NCBI GenBank assembly: GCA_017439545.1
Contig: JAFSIW010000033.1
Coordinates: 1 to 59,749, forward strand
DNA from: Clostridia bacterium
GTDB lineage: Bacteria > Bacillota > Clostridia > Oscillospirales > Acutalibacteraceae
DNA length: 59,749 nucleotides
Reading direction: 5' to 3'
Every line of letters starts with the position of its first letter. The first letter of the stretch is position 1. The position numbers were made by a program, and so were the translations under genes. Shown here piece by piece: positions 41,325 to 50,485 of this stretch. A model generated the notes under the pieces. It did not search any database, had not been told where the DNA came from, and saw only the letters and a list, made by a program, of their open reading frames with translations.

Positions 41325-42146
41325 ATGGCTGACAAAAACAATCCGAAAGCGGCTGTGGAGTTCAAACGGCAAATGCGTTCCATCTCGCTGATTCTGTTGG
41401 TATCGGTCCTTTGTTCGGCTGTTTCTATGGTGCAGTGGTTTTCCGGTGCGCAAGATTATTCTCTGCTTGCCCCAAAACTGGGTTATTCTGCCAGTGTGCA
41501 GGCGGTGCAAGCGACTACGTTGCCTTATTCGGGTGATAATCTGCTGTGGTGCGATCGTGAGATCACCTATTGTGATACCTTGATCGATATTCCATCCACT
41601 TCTACCTCGGTCAGTTTTGTGGTGTCCAATCTGAGCACCAGCGATCTGGGAATGGAATATGCTTATCGCCTTAGTTATGATGGCAGCATGATGGCGATGG
41701 ATGATTGGGATAATCTGCCTCTTGCCCCCGGTGAGAGCGAAACCTTTGCCATTGCTGTTGACCCTGCTCGCTACAAGTCGGTTCGATTGCAGGTGTTTAC
41801 TGCTCCTGCAGGCAATCGGTTGGCGCCGTTTGATAGAACTCCTCTTGAGAACTTCAACGGTACGCTGTATTTGTGCGATGATTTCGATTGGACGGCGTAT
41901 TTCCAACAGACCGGCATGGACGCTTTGACCTTTAAAAACGTAAGCGGAAATGTGTGCCTGGCAGGACATACCCTGACTGTGCCCGAGATGAAAGTGATTG
42001 CCGAGGCAGGCGTATACGGCGTGCTCGCCTTTAGCGACGGAACGTTGATCGTAAACGGCGGCGCCGTGACCGACCAAACCTCACCGCTTCTTTGTGAAGG
42101 GGAAGGGAACATTCTGGTGCAATATAGCGGCTTAACAAAAGAATAA
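41325..42146 (+). CDS. Exported protein encoded with the SipW-like peptidase, unknown function
   Basis: A 273-aa protein. A hydrophobic stretch at about 18-38 (SLILLVSVLCSAVSM) after a basic N-terminus looks like a signal peptide or anchor. The rest is beta-rich with few Lys; it has cysteines at about 76 and 82 (WCDREITYC), and near 180 and 206. The fold in the middle (SFVVSNLSTSD...LAPGESETFAIAVD) looks immunoglobulin-like, as in TasA/CalY-type proteins processed by SipW, but similarity is not decisive. GGGGAGG lies 11 bases before ATG 41325. Same transcript as the peptidase. Confidence 0.65.
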   Translation: MADKNNPKAAVEFKRQMRSISLILLVSVLCSAVSMVQWFSGAQDYSLLAPKLGYSASVQAVQATTLPYSGDNLLWCDREITYCDTLIDIPSTSTSVSFVVSNLSTSDLGMEYAYRLSYDGSMMAMDDWDNLPLAPGESETFAIAVDPARYKSVRLQVFTAPAGNRLAPFDRTPLENFNGTLYLCDDFDWTAYFQQTGMDALTFKNVSGNVCLAGHTLTVPEMKVIAEAGVYGVLAFSDGTLIVNGGAVTDQTSPLLCEGEGNILVQYSGLTKE

Positions 42147-42160
42147 GAGTATCAATAAAA

Positions 42161-42193
42161 CAGGGAGATGCTTCGTAAAGAAGCATCTCCCTG
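42161..42193. terminator. Terminator between the SipW operon and the aro operon
   Basis: 14-bp perfect stem with loop GTAAA. The minus-strand T-run (TTTTATTG) makes it a good terminator for the leftward aro operon; the rightward T-run is weak. Confidence 0.8.
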
Positions 42194-42198
42194 CTTTA

Positions 42199-42429
42199 TT
42201 ATTCATATTGTTTTTCGCCGTTATAGATCAGCATTTTATCCCGGTTGGGTTCCATTTCGGCGGTCGCTACCCGCTCGTTCCATTGTTCGGGAGCAACCGA
42301 TTCCATAGAAATGGAAATGGCTTGCGGGGGACAACCCCATTCCTCTAAAAACACTTGATTGATTCGTTCGGCCACTCGTTTTTGGGTGGATTCGTCTTTG
42401 GGATAGGCTTTGATGGCAATATAAGGCAT
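42199..42429 (-). CDS. 4-oxalocrotonate tautomerase family protein
   Basis: Small tautomerase with a catalytic N-terminal proline: the product starts MPYIAIKAYP, so Pro becomes residue 1 after Met removal. 76 aa, usual for the family. AAAGGAGG lies 7 bases before ATG 42429. It is the last gene of the leftward aromatic amino acid operon, 12 bases after the DAHP synthase gene. Its substrate is unknown; a role in enol-keto tautomerisation of pathway compounds is only a guess. Confidence 0.88.
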   Translation of the reverse strand: MPYIAIKAYPKDESTQKRVAERINQVFLEEWGCPPQAISISMESVAPEQWNERVATAEMEPNRDKMLIYNGEKQYE

Positions 42430-42441
42430 AACGATCCTCCT

Positions 42442-43473
42442 TTATAAACTGTCGGCAATGTCCAGCACCAGCCGCTGGGTCTTCTCCCAACCAAGGCAGG
42501 GATCGGTAATGGATTTGCCGTATCCTTCTTCGGTGATCTTGCGGCATCCGTCTTGCAGATAACTTTCGATCATCAGCCCTTTGACCAGTCCGCCAACGTC
42601 TTTGTTGTAACGGCAGGAGTGGAGTACTTCTTTGGCAATACGGATCTGCTCCAAATATTGTTTGCCGGAGTTGGAGTGGTTTACGTCCACCAATACGGCA
42701 GGATTGCTAAGTCCTGATTCGGCGTAGGTTTCGTAAAGATGGAGCAGATCTTCATAGTGATAGTTGGAAAGAGGTTGTCCGTGTTTGTTCACATAGCCAC
42801 GCAAAATGGCGTGGGCAAGATCGTTGCCTGTGCTGGTAACTTCCCATCCCCGATAAATAAAGGTGTGGGGATTCTGGGCGGCAGTGATGGAGTTCATCAT
42901 CACCGAAATGTCGCCGCTGGTGGGGTTTTTCATGCCAACGGGAATATCCAGACCGCTGGATGTCAGCCGATGCTCCTGATTCTCCACCGAACGAGCCCCG
43001 ATGGCAACGTAAGACAGCAGGTCGGAAAGATAACGGTAGTTGTCGGGATACAGCATTTCATCAGCCGTGCCGAAGCCACTTTCTTTCAGCACCCGCATAT
43101 GCAGTTCTCGAATGGCAACCACCCCTTGGAATAAGTCGGGCTTGCCGTTGGGGTCGGGTTGATGCAAAATGCCTTTGTAGCCGTGTCCCGTGGTGCGGGG
43201 CTTGTTGGTGTAAATACGAGGCACCATTACGATTTTATCGGCTACTTTCTCTTGCAAATCCCGCAGGCGGGAAACGTATTCCAGCACCGCATTTTCATCG
43301 TCAGCCGAGCAAGGACCGATGACCAGCAAAAACTTGTCACTTTCCCCACGGAAAATGGCTTGAATGGCTTGGTCGTTTTGCTCTTTGACGGCAGCAAGGT
43401 GAGGGGTACAGGGATATAACTCCTTGACCTCCATAGGGATGGGCAGTTTGCGGGAAAACTCCATGTTTTTCAT
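42442..43473 (-). CDS. aroF: 3-deoxy-7-phosphoheptulonate synthase (class I)
   Basis: First step of the shikimate pathway: PEP plus erythrose 4-phosphate to DAHP. The 343-aa protein is of the AroF/G/H class: LLVIGPCSADDENAV (PEP/metal site), PRTTGHGYKG, RIYTNKPR, GARSVENQEHR and DVNHSNSGK blocks are visible. A free N-terminal segment precedes the barrel, consistent with feedback inhibition by an aromatic amino acid. GAGGT precedes ATG 43473. Unusually it lies near the 3' end of the operon. Confidence 0.96.
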   Translation of the reverse strand: MKNMEFSRKLPIPMEVKELYPCTPHLAAVKEQNDQAIQAIFRGESDKFLLVIGPCSADDENAVLEYVSRLRDLQEKVADKIVMVPRIYTNKPRTTGHGYKGILHQPDPNGKPDLFQGVVAIRELHMRVLKESGFGTADEMLYPDNYRYLSDLLSYVAIGARSVENQEHRLTSSGLDIPVGMKNPTSGDISVMMNSITAAQNPHTFIYRGWEVTSTGNDLAHAILRGYVNKHGQPLSNYHYEDLLHLYETYAESGLSNPAVLVDVNHSNSGKQYLEQIRIAKEVLHSCRYNKDVGGLVKGLMIESYLQDGCRKITEEGYGKSITDPCLGWEKTQRLVLDIADSL

Positions 43474-43475
43474 GT

Positions 43476-44357
43476 TCAGGACCTCGTTTTTGCTTTGGGT
43501 TTATTGAATAATTGACGGCGAGCGGTAGAAAGTCGCATCATTTCGCGGATCTCCTCCCGATCCTCGGCTTTCAGCAAGGTGTACAGCCGATCAAATTCAG
43601 TTTTAAATTTTTCCATGTTGTTCAAAAGCGGCTCTTTGTTCATTAGGAACAATTCACTCCACATTTCGTCGTTGATGGCGGCAATGCGGGTCAGATCACG
43701 GAAAGAGTCACCGGTGTAATCCACCAGTTCCTCGCAATCAGTGCAGGTCATTAGGGTGACGGCGATGCAGTGGGTAAGCTGTGAAACAAAACCGATCATA
43801 TCGTCGTGCTCTTCGGGAGATAGGCAGGAAATGCGGGCAAATCCCAGTTCCCGTCCCAACTCCTTGCACAGTTCAATGGCTTCGGGGGTGTTTTTCTCGG
43901 TGGGAGTGACAATGTAGTTGGCGCCTTTAAATATAGAAGCGTCGCTGTTTTGTACCCCGTACACTTCACGACCTGCCATAGGGTGAGCGGCAATAAATTC
44001 CACGTCCTCACGCAGCATGGATTGAATGGCATATACGATAGAGCCTTTTACACCGGTTACGTCGGTGATGATTGTGCCCGCCTTGAGCAAATGCTGATAA
44101 TCGGTCAGCCACTCCAAAAAAGTGTGGGGATATAAGGCAAACACGATCATATTGGCTTCTTGCAACAGACTCGCATCAGGTGTGGTAGCGCCTTTGGTGA
44201 TAAAGCCCTCCTGCAGGGCAAAATCCAAGGATTCCTGCTCTTTGGTAATGGCGGTAACGGTATAACCGCGGGCGGTGAGGGCGCGGGCGTAACTACCGCC
44301 CATCAACCCCAGACCCACAATACAAAAGGTGGTTTGACTGTTTTTGTTGAGTACCAT
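43476..44357 (-). CDS. tyrA: Prephenate dehydrogenase
   Basis: Oxidative decarboxylation of prephenate to 4-hydroxyphenylpyruvate, the tyrosine branch. 293 aa with an NAD-binding start VGLGLMGGSYARAL (14-27), then DVTGVKGS and AHPMAGRE blocks and the all-helical C-terminal dimerisation part. No ACT domain and no chorismate mutase domain are seen. GAGGAAG precedes ATG 44357. It stands 10 bases after aroA and 2 bases before the DAHP synthase gene. Confidence 0.95.
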   Translation of the reverse strand: MVLNKNSQTTFCIVGLGLMGGSYARALTARGYTVTAITKEQESLDFALQEGFITKGATTPDASLLQEANMIVFALYPHTFLEWLTDYQHLLKAGTIITDVTGVKGSIVYAIQSMLREDVEFIAAHPMAGREVYGVQNSDASIFKGANYIVTPTEKNTPEAIELCKELGRELGFARISCLSPEEHDDMIGFVSQLTHCIAVTLMTCTDCEELVDYTGDSFRDLTRIAAINDEMWSELFLMNKEPLLNNMEKFKTEFDRLYTLLKAEDREEIREMMRLSTARRQLFNKPKAKTRS

Positions 44358-44367
44358 GGTATCTTCC

Positions 44368-45564
44368 TCATTTTATGATGATCCCGAGGGATCGGAGTTG
44401 TTCAAAATAATCGGGATAGCTTTTGCTTACCGCATCAGCCCCTTCAATTTCGCCCCCCACAAGGGTGCAAAGCAGACTTAACGCCATCACAATGCGGTGG
44501 TCGTTGTGACCGCATAGGGCTTTCGTGGGGGCGGTTAGGGGAGCAGGGTGTACCGTAATGCGATTTTCTTCTACCGTGACCGGAATGCCAAACTTTTTCA
44601 GTTCATCGGCCATGGCTTGTCCCCGATCGCTTTCTTTGATTTTTAATCGGGCGGTGTCGGTGAGCACACAGCCGTGAAAGGCCGCCGCCAAAGCCATATA
44701 AACGGGTCCTGAATCGGGACAGTTGGCAAGAGAAATGGTGGGACAACCGGCTTTCAGCGCGGCAAAATCCCGCTGATAAACCTTGTCTCCCTGCAACGAG
44801 CGGGGATCCAGTCCGGTTACGGTGACCGCTCCGCCAATCAACCCCAAACCATCTAAAAAAGCGGCGTTGGAATAATCCCCCTCCACCGTCAGATCGGCAG
44901 GCTGATAGGTACCTGCTTTCACCTGCAAGGTGGTATCGTTCAGCCATGCGGCATCAATGCCAAATTGGTTGAGGGCTTGCAAGGTCAGGTCAATGTAAGA
45001 ACGGCTTTCAATGTTGCCTGTCAGGGTAATGGTGCTGTCTTGCCCCGTTAAGGGCAACGCATAAAGCAACCCCGTAATAAATTGACTGCTCACGTTTCCT
45101 GCTAAGGTGAAATCGCCGCCGCAAAGAGGACCTGCCACCGTGATTTGATTGTCTTGCTTTATAAATTGCCATTTCTTTTGACGGCACAAATCCTCATATA
45201 CACTTTGGGGACGTTCTAATAATCGGGGAGCACCCACAAGGGTGTTTGGATGTTCGCTCAATAAACAAAGGGGAATCATAAACCGCAAGGTACTGCCACT
45301 TTCCCGACAGGGTAAGGTTTGGTTTTGAACGGCTTTGGGATTTGCTCCCGTAACGGTAGCGACGGCGTCCGCATAGTCTACCGTAGCGCCGAGAGCCCGC
45401 AAACAGTCTATCGTGGCAAGAATATCCTGAGAGGGAGCAAGGTTTTGAATGACGCTGATTCCGTGTGCCAAACCTGCGCCCATCAACAGCCGATGGGCCA
45501 TGCTTTTTGAAGGAGGGGCTTGCACGGTACCCTTGGCTTTGCTTGGCCTAATACAAACGTTCAT
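44368..45564 (-). CDS. aroA: 3-phosphoshikimate 1-carboxyvinyltransferase (EPSP synthase)
   Basis: Transfers enolpyruvate from PEP to shikimate 3-phosphate. ATG 45564 (MNVCIRPSKAKG) is chosen; AAGGAAG lies 8 bases upstream and the frame follows the aroQ stop by 1 base. The 398-aa protein has PPSKSMAHR (substrate-binding Lys and Ser), the CRESGSTLRFMIPL block and the C-terminal GHNDHRIVMAL. Both halves of the inside-out barrel are present. Class cannot be told with certainty; the CRESGSTLR segment is typical of many Firmicutes forms. Confidence 0.96.
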   Translation of the reverse strand: MNVCIRPSKAKGTVQAPPSKSMAHRLLMGAGLAHGISVIQNLAPSQDILATIDCLRALGATVDYADAVATVTGANPKAVQNQTLPCRESGSTLRFMIPLCLLSEHPNTLVGAPRLLERPQSVYEDLCRQKKWQFIKQDNQITVAGPLCGGDFTLAGNVSSQFITGLLYALPLTGQDSTITLTGNIESRSYIDLTLQALNQFGIDAAWLNDTTLQVKAGTYQPADLTVEGDYSNAAFLDGLGLIGGAVTVTGLDPRSLQGDKVYQRDFAALKAGCPTISLANCPDSGPVYMALAAAFHGCVLTDTARLKIKESDRGQAMADELKKFGIPVTVEENRITVHPAPLTAPTKALCGHNDHRIVMALSLLCTLVGGEIEGADAVSKSYPDYFEQLRSLGIIIK

Positions 45565-45565
45565 C

Positions 45566-46009
45566 TCAGCTCGCTTCCTTTGCGTGGGCAATCAGGGCAT
45601 CCACACCCCGCAGGTAACCGTCGGTGCCAAGCCCTGTAATGGTGGCAATGCAAGCGGCGCGGATGTAGCTTACTTGTCTAAAATCCTCCCGCTCTTCCAC
45701 TTTCGAGATATGCACCTCTACGGTGGGCAGGCTGGTAGATTTCACCGCATCCAGCAGGGCAATGGAGGTATGGGTATATGCCCCCGGATTGATGACGATG
45801 CCGTCAAACTGCTCAAAATAAGCGCGGTGAATGGCATCCACCAGATCCCCCTCGTGGTTGGACTGGTAAAAATCGGTATCAATTCCTTTTTCATCGCAAT
45901 AGGTCTTGATTTTATGCAAAAGATCGGCATAGGTTTCTTTGCCGTAGTGGTCGGGCTCCCGAATTCCCAATAAATTCAGATTGGGTCCGTTAAGAATCAT
46001 CAGTTTCAT
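45566..46009 (-). CDS. aroQ: 3-dehydroquinate dehydratase, type II
   Basis: Dehydrates 3-dehydroquinate to 3-dehydroshikimate. The 147-aa protein has GPNLNLLGIREPDHYG at the start (active-site Arg, Tyr), QSNHEGDLVD, INPGAYTHTSIAL and the VEVHISKVEERE block with catalytic His. Start ATG 46009 overlaps the stop of the aroE-aroK fusion gene by ATGA. Confidence 0.96.
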   Translation of the reverse strand: MKLMILNGPNLNLLGIREPDHYGKETYADLLHKIKTYCDEKGIDTDFYQSNHEGDLVDAIHRAYFEQFDGIVINPGAYTHTSIALLDAVKSTSLPTVEVHISKVEEREDFRQVSYIRAACIATITGLGTDGYLRGVDALIAHAKEAS

Positions 46010-47250
46010 TTTACAAAATCCTTTATAATTTGATGGGCAACGTGGTCAGCCACTCCGTCAGAAACAATACGCCGGTCGCAAGTATGGCAGTAACGGTCAT
46101 ACCGTTCTTCATACCGTTTGCGAATGGCCCCATCGGAGTTGGCGGTGGGACGGTCGGCAGTGGCGCACAATTGCTCCAAGGGGCGGTCAATAAAATAGAG
46201 TTTGCCGTTCAGTCGCAGATGAAATACGTTATCGTCCCGCAAAACGGCACCGCCGCCGGTGGCGACTACCAATCCCGTTTTCGGAGCAATGATTTCTTTG
46301 GCTACCTTGGCTTCCACTTCACGGAAAGCCGCTTCGCCGTGTTTTTCAAAATAGTCGGCAATGGGACAACCGATCACCTTGATGATCTCATCGTCCATAT
46401 CCACAAAGGGACGCCCTAATTCCTCGGCGATCAGCTTGCCCACCGTGGTTTTGCCGCTGCCGGGCATACCGGTCAGCACCACGTTTTCTTTTTGCGCCAT
46501 CAGCTTGTTGTACACGTCATCGGTGGCGTCATCAGCGAGGGTGGTATCCAAAAAGTGCTCCACCGCTTTTACCGCTTGGGCCACCAGCATATACAAACCG
46601 CCTTCGGCAGGTAGCCCCATTTCCTTGGCTTTGAGCACCAAACGGGGGCGCAAGGGATTATAAATGGCATCGATCACACCCTCTAAACGGGGAAAAACCG
46701 ATGGATCAATGGGCATTCCCTCGGGATGTGGGAACATACCGCAGGGGGTGGTGTTGATGAGAATCTGTGCATCGGTGTGATGAACGAAAATCTCGTCATA
46801 GGACACCGTGTCCGCTTCTTTTGGGGTGCGGCTTGCCCGTAACACCGACTTGGCACCCCCATCGGTGGCAATGGCGCGGGCGGTAAGGGAGGTGCCGCCT
46901 GTTCCCAGAATCAGCACCTTTTTGCCCTGTAAGGTCAGTCCGTTGCGGGCAATGAGTTGGCTCATTCCAAAATAATCGGTGTTGTAGCCGTACAGCAAGC
47001 CGTTTTTGTTTACAACCGTGTTGACCGCGTGAATGGACTTTGCTTGCGGAGCAATGTAATGTAAATGAGGAATCACGTCTTGCTTATAAGGAATGGTCAC
47101 GTTAATGGCTTTGAACGGCCGCGCAACCATAAAATCATTCAGATCTTCTTTGGCAATCTCTTTGATCTGATAATCATAATCGGTCAGCAGATTGTGGATC
47201 TCTTTGGAAAAACTGTGGGTGAGATGCTCCCCAATACAACCGTAATCCAT
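46006..47250 (-). CDS. aroEK: Shikimate dehydrogenase-shikimate kinase fusion (AroE-AroK)
   Basis: A 414-aa bifunctional protein covering two consecutive steps that flank shikimate. Residues 1-235 are shikimate dehydrogenase: HSFSKEIHN at 12-20, Lys56 in NVTIPYKQD and Asp92 in YNTDYFG (catalytic pair), NAD(P) loop GTGGTS at 116-121. Residues about 255-414 are shikimate kinase: P-loop GMPGSGKTT (261-269), DMDDEI (Mg and shikimate site), GGGAV and the lid Arg (CATADRPT). The linker at 236-254 is short and hydrophilic. AroE and AroK are usually separate; here the frame is continuous with no stop or shift. Start is 3 bases from aroC. Confidence 0.95.
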   Translation of the reverse strand: MDYGCIGEHLTHSFSKEIHNLLTDYDYQIKEIAKEDLNDFMVARPFKAINVTIPYKQDVIPHLHYIAPQAKSIHAVNTVVNKNGLLYGYNTDYFGMSQLIARNGLTLQGKKVLILGTGGTSLTARAIATDGGAKSVLRASRTPKEADTVSYDEIFVHHTDAQILINTTPCGMFPHPEGMPIDPSVFPRLEGVIDAIYNPLRPRLVLKAKEMGLPAEGGLYMLVAQAVKAVEHFLDTTLADDATDDVYNKLMAQKENVVLTGMPGSGKTTVGKLIAEELGRPFVDMDDEIIKVIGCPIADYFEKHGEAAFREVEAKVAKEIIAPKTGLVVATGGGAVLRDDNVFHLRLNGKLYFIDRPLEQLCATADRPTANSDGAIRKRYEERYDRYCHTCDRRIVSDGVADHVAHQIIKDFVK

Positions 47251-47253
47251 ATG

Positions 47254-48345
47254 TTAGCCTTCTTTCGTAAACCAATCGGTGCCGTAGCGACCTGCCAACA
47301 GATCGTACAAGGTCAAAGCGGTCACCGCATTGACTACGTGGCAAGCGCGATGGAAAATGGCGGGATCGTGCCGCCCGTGAATGACAAGATCGGTTTCTTG
47401 GTTTTGAATGAAATCCACCGTTTGTTGGGCTTTAGCAATGGAGGGGGTGGGCTTAACGGCACAGCGGAACACAAGAGGCATTGAGTTGGTAATCCCGCCG
47501 TTGATGCCGCCGTTGTGATTGGTGGCGGTGACCACCCCACCGTTATGCAAACGAATCGGATCGTTGGCCTGACTGCCTTTCATATCGCATAGGGCAAACC
47601 CGTCACCGAATTCAACCCCTTTAATGGCGGGCACCGAAAACAGAGCGTGAGAAAGCACACCTTCTACCGTGTCAAACCAAGGCTCGCCAACACCTGCGGG
47701 CATTCCGTAAACGGCGGTTTCAATCACACCGCCCACGCTGTCGCCCTCTGCCTTGGCGGCTTCAATGAAAGCCCGCATCGGGTCTTCTAACGAAGGGTCA
47801 AGCAGGGGAAAAGGCATATTTTGCAAAGCGGCAATATCCGTTTCTACGTCATCAAAGGAGCGGTCACAATAGGCGCCGCACCGAGAAACGTGGGTGGCAA
47901 GGGTGATCCCTTTCCTTCTGAGGGCGTCGGCAACAATAGCGCCTGCCGCCACCAACGCGGCGGTAATCCGTCCCGAAAAATGACCGCCGCCCCGATAATC
48001 TTCAAAGCCGTGATATTTCATATATGCGGCATAGTCAGCGTGACCGGGTCTTGCGGCGGCACGCTGATAATCTCCGCTTCGGATGTTTTCATTGGGAATG
48101 GTAATACAAAGGGGCGTGCCGGTGGTTTTGCCTTCAAACACGCCGCTTACAATCTGATAACGGTCTGCTTCTACCCGCGCGGGGGCAATCTTGCCGGCAG
48201 GGCGGCGAAGGGACAACTTATGCGCAATGGAATCCTCATTAACCGACAAACCGGGGGCGAGTCCGTCCAGTACCGCGCCAATGGCGGGACCGTGACTTTC
48301 CCCAAACAAGGTCAGGGTCAAATGGTTGCCAAAACTGTTTTTCAT
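47254..48345 (-). CDS. aroC: Chorismate synthase
   Basis: Makes chorismate from EPSP with reduced FMN. The 363-aa protein starts MKNSFGNHLTLTLFGESHG, and has the family blocks RRPAGKIAP, GHADYAAYMKYHGFEDYRGGGHFSGR and later NHNGGINGGIT. ATG 48345 is used instead of the upstream TTG because it overlaps the aroB stop (ATGA). The FMN reductase partner is not encoded next to it. Confidence 0.96.
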   Translation of the reverse strand: MKNSFGNHLTLTLFGESHGPAIGAVLDGLAPGLSVNEDSIAHKLSLRRPAGKIAPARVEADRYQIVSGVFEGKTTGTPLCITIPNENIRSGDYQRAAARPGHADYAAYMKYHGFEDYRGGGHFSGRITAALVAAGAIVADALRRKGITLATHVSRCGAYCDRSFDDVETDIAALQNMPFPLLDPSLEDPMRAFIEAAKAEGDSVGGVIETAVYGMPAGVGEPWFDTVEGVLSHALFSVPAIKGVEFGDGFALCDMKGSQANDPIRLHNGGVVTATNHNGGINGGITNSMPLVFRCAVKPTPSIAKAQQTVDFIQNQETDLVIHGRHDPAIFHRACHVVNAVTALTLYDLLAGRYGTDWFTKEG

Positions 48346-49358
48346 ATCCAAAGATCCCCTTCCAAATAGGTTGCTAACTGTTCAAAATGGATTTTGCGCA
48401 GTTCAAATTGCCCGATCTCCGGCACAAAGGTAACTGTAATATCAAAGCCGTCTGCTTTTTTGTCGTGAGCGGCAATCATCAGCAGTTGGTTTTTGTTGCA
48501 TTCGGGATAGGCGGTGGGCAATCCCAACTTGTTCAGCACGGGAATCAGCCGACGGCGCACTTCGTAATTACACATGGGAAGCATGCCCAAGGCCACGCAT
48601 TCCCCGTGATAGTAGCGGTCGCCAAACAAGGTTTCTACCGCGTGCCCGATGGTATGTCCGAAATTGAGTACCTTACGCAGTCCCTTTTCGGTTTCGTCTT
48701 GTTCTACCACCATCCGCTTTAACTTGAGTGAACCGATGATAATGTCTTCCACAATGGCAAAGGGATCGTCCGCTTGCTCGATCAACTCAAATAAGTCCTT
48801 ATCAAAGGTGGCGGCCATTTTGACCGCTTCGGCCATCCCTGCCGCCACGTGACGGGGAGCAAGGGTCTGTAATGTGTCAGGATCGATCAGCACCTTTTTG
48901 GGCTGATAAAACGCCCCTACAATATTTTTCACGCCATCCAGATCAATGGCAACCTTGCCACCGATGGACGAATCCACTTGTGAGAGCAGCGTGGTGGGAA
49001 TATTGTAAAAATCAATGCCCCGCATAAACGAAGCGGCGGCAAAGCCTGCCAGATCTCCCATCACACCGCCGCCTACTGCAACCACACAATCGGTGCGGGT
49101 AAAGCCGTTTTCCAACAGAGTGCGGCAAAGGGTCTCAAAACTTGCCATACACTTGGTGGCTTCGCCCTGAGGCAGGGTAATCACGGTGGGAGCGGCGCAT
49201 TGATTGGCAATGGTGTCGGCATAAACCGACGGCACACCGTCGTCGGTCACGATCAGCACCTTGCGGTTTAAGTTTAAAAACTCACCCGCTTGGGCTAATA
49301 CCCCCCGACGCACCACAATATCATAACTACGTTCACCCAACGATAAGGGTAATATCAT
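48342..49358 (-). CDS. aroB: 3-dehydroquinate synthase
   Basis: Second step of the shikimate pathway, NAD- and metal-dependent. ATG 49358 (MILPLSLGERSYD) has AAAGGAAG 9 bases upstream; 338 aa. Visible: GGGVMGDLAGFAA, PTTLLSQVDSSIGGK, NFGHTIGHAVE (metal His) and HGECVALGM. A single-domain form without AROM-type fusion. It overlaps aroC by ATGA and follows pheA after 31 bases. Confidence 0.96.
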   Translation of the reverse strand: MILPLSLGERSYDIVVRRGVLAQAGEFLNLNRKVLIVTDDGVPSVYADTIANQCAAPTVITLPQGEATKCMASFETLCRTLLENGFTRTDCVVAVGGGVMGDLAGFAAASFMRGIDFYNIPTTLLSQVDSSIGGKVAIDLDGVKNIVGAFYQPKKVLIDPDTLQTLAPRHVAAGMAEAVKMAATFDKDLFELIEQADDPFAIVEDIIIGSLKLKRMVVEQDETEKGLRKVLNFGHTIGHAVETLFGDRYYHGECVALGMLPMCNYEVRRRLIPVLNKLGLPTAYPECNKNQLLMIAAHDKKADGFDITVTFVPEIGQFELRKIHFEQLATYLEGDLWI

Positions 49359-49389
49359 AATCGGGTCTTCCTTTCGGATAAAATGGGAA

Positions 49390-50484
49390 TTATTCTTGTT
49401 CCGACAAGGTGAGATTGCTTTCAAAACAACCTACCACTTTCAGTCGGTCGCATAAAGGAGCCAATTCGCTTAACATGGCTTCCCCTTGGGGAGAATTGAG
49501 GTCTCCCTCGGCTTCCACATAAAAATAGTATTGCCATAACAGTTCCTTCATGGGACGGGAGCGCATGGCGCACATATTGAATCCGTATTTACCAATGGTG
49601 TTGATGGTTTTGGCCAGTGCGCCTGCTTCATGCTTTACGGTGTAGGTCAGCATAAAATGATTGCCGTGTCCCACCGGGTTTTCGCGGGTGAACACCCCAA
49701 AACGGGTGGTGTTACTGCGGCTGGAATTGATGTTTTGCTCCAGCACCGTCAGGCCGTATAAAGCGGCGGTTTCTTTGCTGGCTACCGCCCCTAAAGTGGG
49801 ATCCTTTTGCTCTGCCACAAATTGAGCGGCCATCGCGGTGTTGGCAAAGGATTCTGCTTCCAATGCGTGCTGTTTGATATAGGGCGCGCATTGCGAAAGA
49901 GCCTGAGGATGGCTGTATACCTTGCGGATGTGGTGCTTATCGGTGCCTTCAATCCCCAGCAGATGATGCGTGATGGGCAGTTCGTATACACCGCTGACGG
50001 TCAAAGAACCGGAAAACATCAGATCCATAACCTGTCCCACTTCGCCTGCGTAGCTGTTTTCAAAGGGGAGCACCGCCACGTCACATTCTCCGTCGCATAC
50101 CGCTTTGTAGGCGTCGGCAAAATCTGAAAAGGCAATGAGTTGTGCGGTGGGGAATACCCGACCGGCGGCAATGTGGGCAAAGGCGCCCTCTACCCCCGAA
50201 TAGGCAACTTTCATTCCTTTTGCCAAACGGAATTGATAGGCGCGGGAGACCGCCATATTATTCTCTAAAAACCGAACGTAATACGAGCGAAGCAGGGGAT
50301 CGCTGATGCGATTGGCATTCTTTTCAATGACTTCCTGCTCCCGCTGTTCGTTGAGAATGGGCAGACCGTTTTTTTGTTTATATTCGCCCACGGTTTTCAC
50401 CGCTTCCATCCGTTTGGCGAACAATTCAGCCATCTGACGGTCAACCTCGTCAATGATTTGTCTTGCTTGATGTAAGGCATCCAT
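49390..50484 (-). CDS. pheA: Chorismate mutase-prephenate dehydratase (P-protein)
   Basis: Bifunctional enzyme leading to phenylpyruvate. ATG 50484 (MDALHQARQII) has AGGTGA 6 bases upstream. The 364-aa protein has an AroQ-type chorismate mutase helix domain (1-85, with RMEAVKTVGEYKQKN), a prephenate dehydratase domain (about 92-270, VAYSGVEGAFAH, VLPFENSYAGEV, NTTRFGVF) and a C-terminal ACT regulatory domain (about 278-355) with the GALAKTINTIGKYGFNM stretch. Feedback by phenylalanine is therefore likely. Gap to the aminotransferase stop is 1 base. Confidence 0.96.
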   Translation of the reverse strand: MDALHQARQIIDEVDRQMAELFAKRMEAVKTVGEYKQKNGLPILNEQREQEVIEKNANRISDPLLRSYYVRFLENNMAVSRAYQFRLAKGMKVAYSGVEGAFAHIAAGRVFPTAQLIAFSDFADAYKAVCDGECDVAVLPFENSYAGEVGQVMDLMFSGSLTVSGVYELPITHHLLGIEGTDKHHIRKVYSHPQALSQCAPYIKQHALEAESFANTAMAAQFVAEQKDPTLGAVASKETAALYGLTVLEQNINSSRSNTTRFGVFTRENPVGHGNHFMLTYTVKHEAGALAKTINTIGKYGFNMCAMRSRPMKELLWQYYFYVEAEGDLNSPQGEAMLSELAPLCDRLKVVGCFESNLTLSEQE

Positions 50485-50485
50485 A

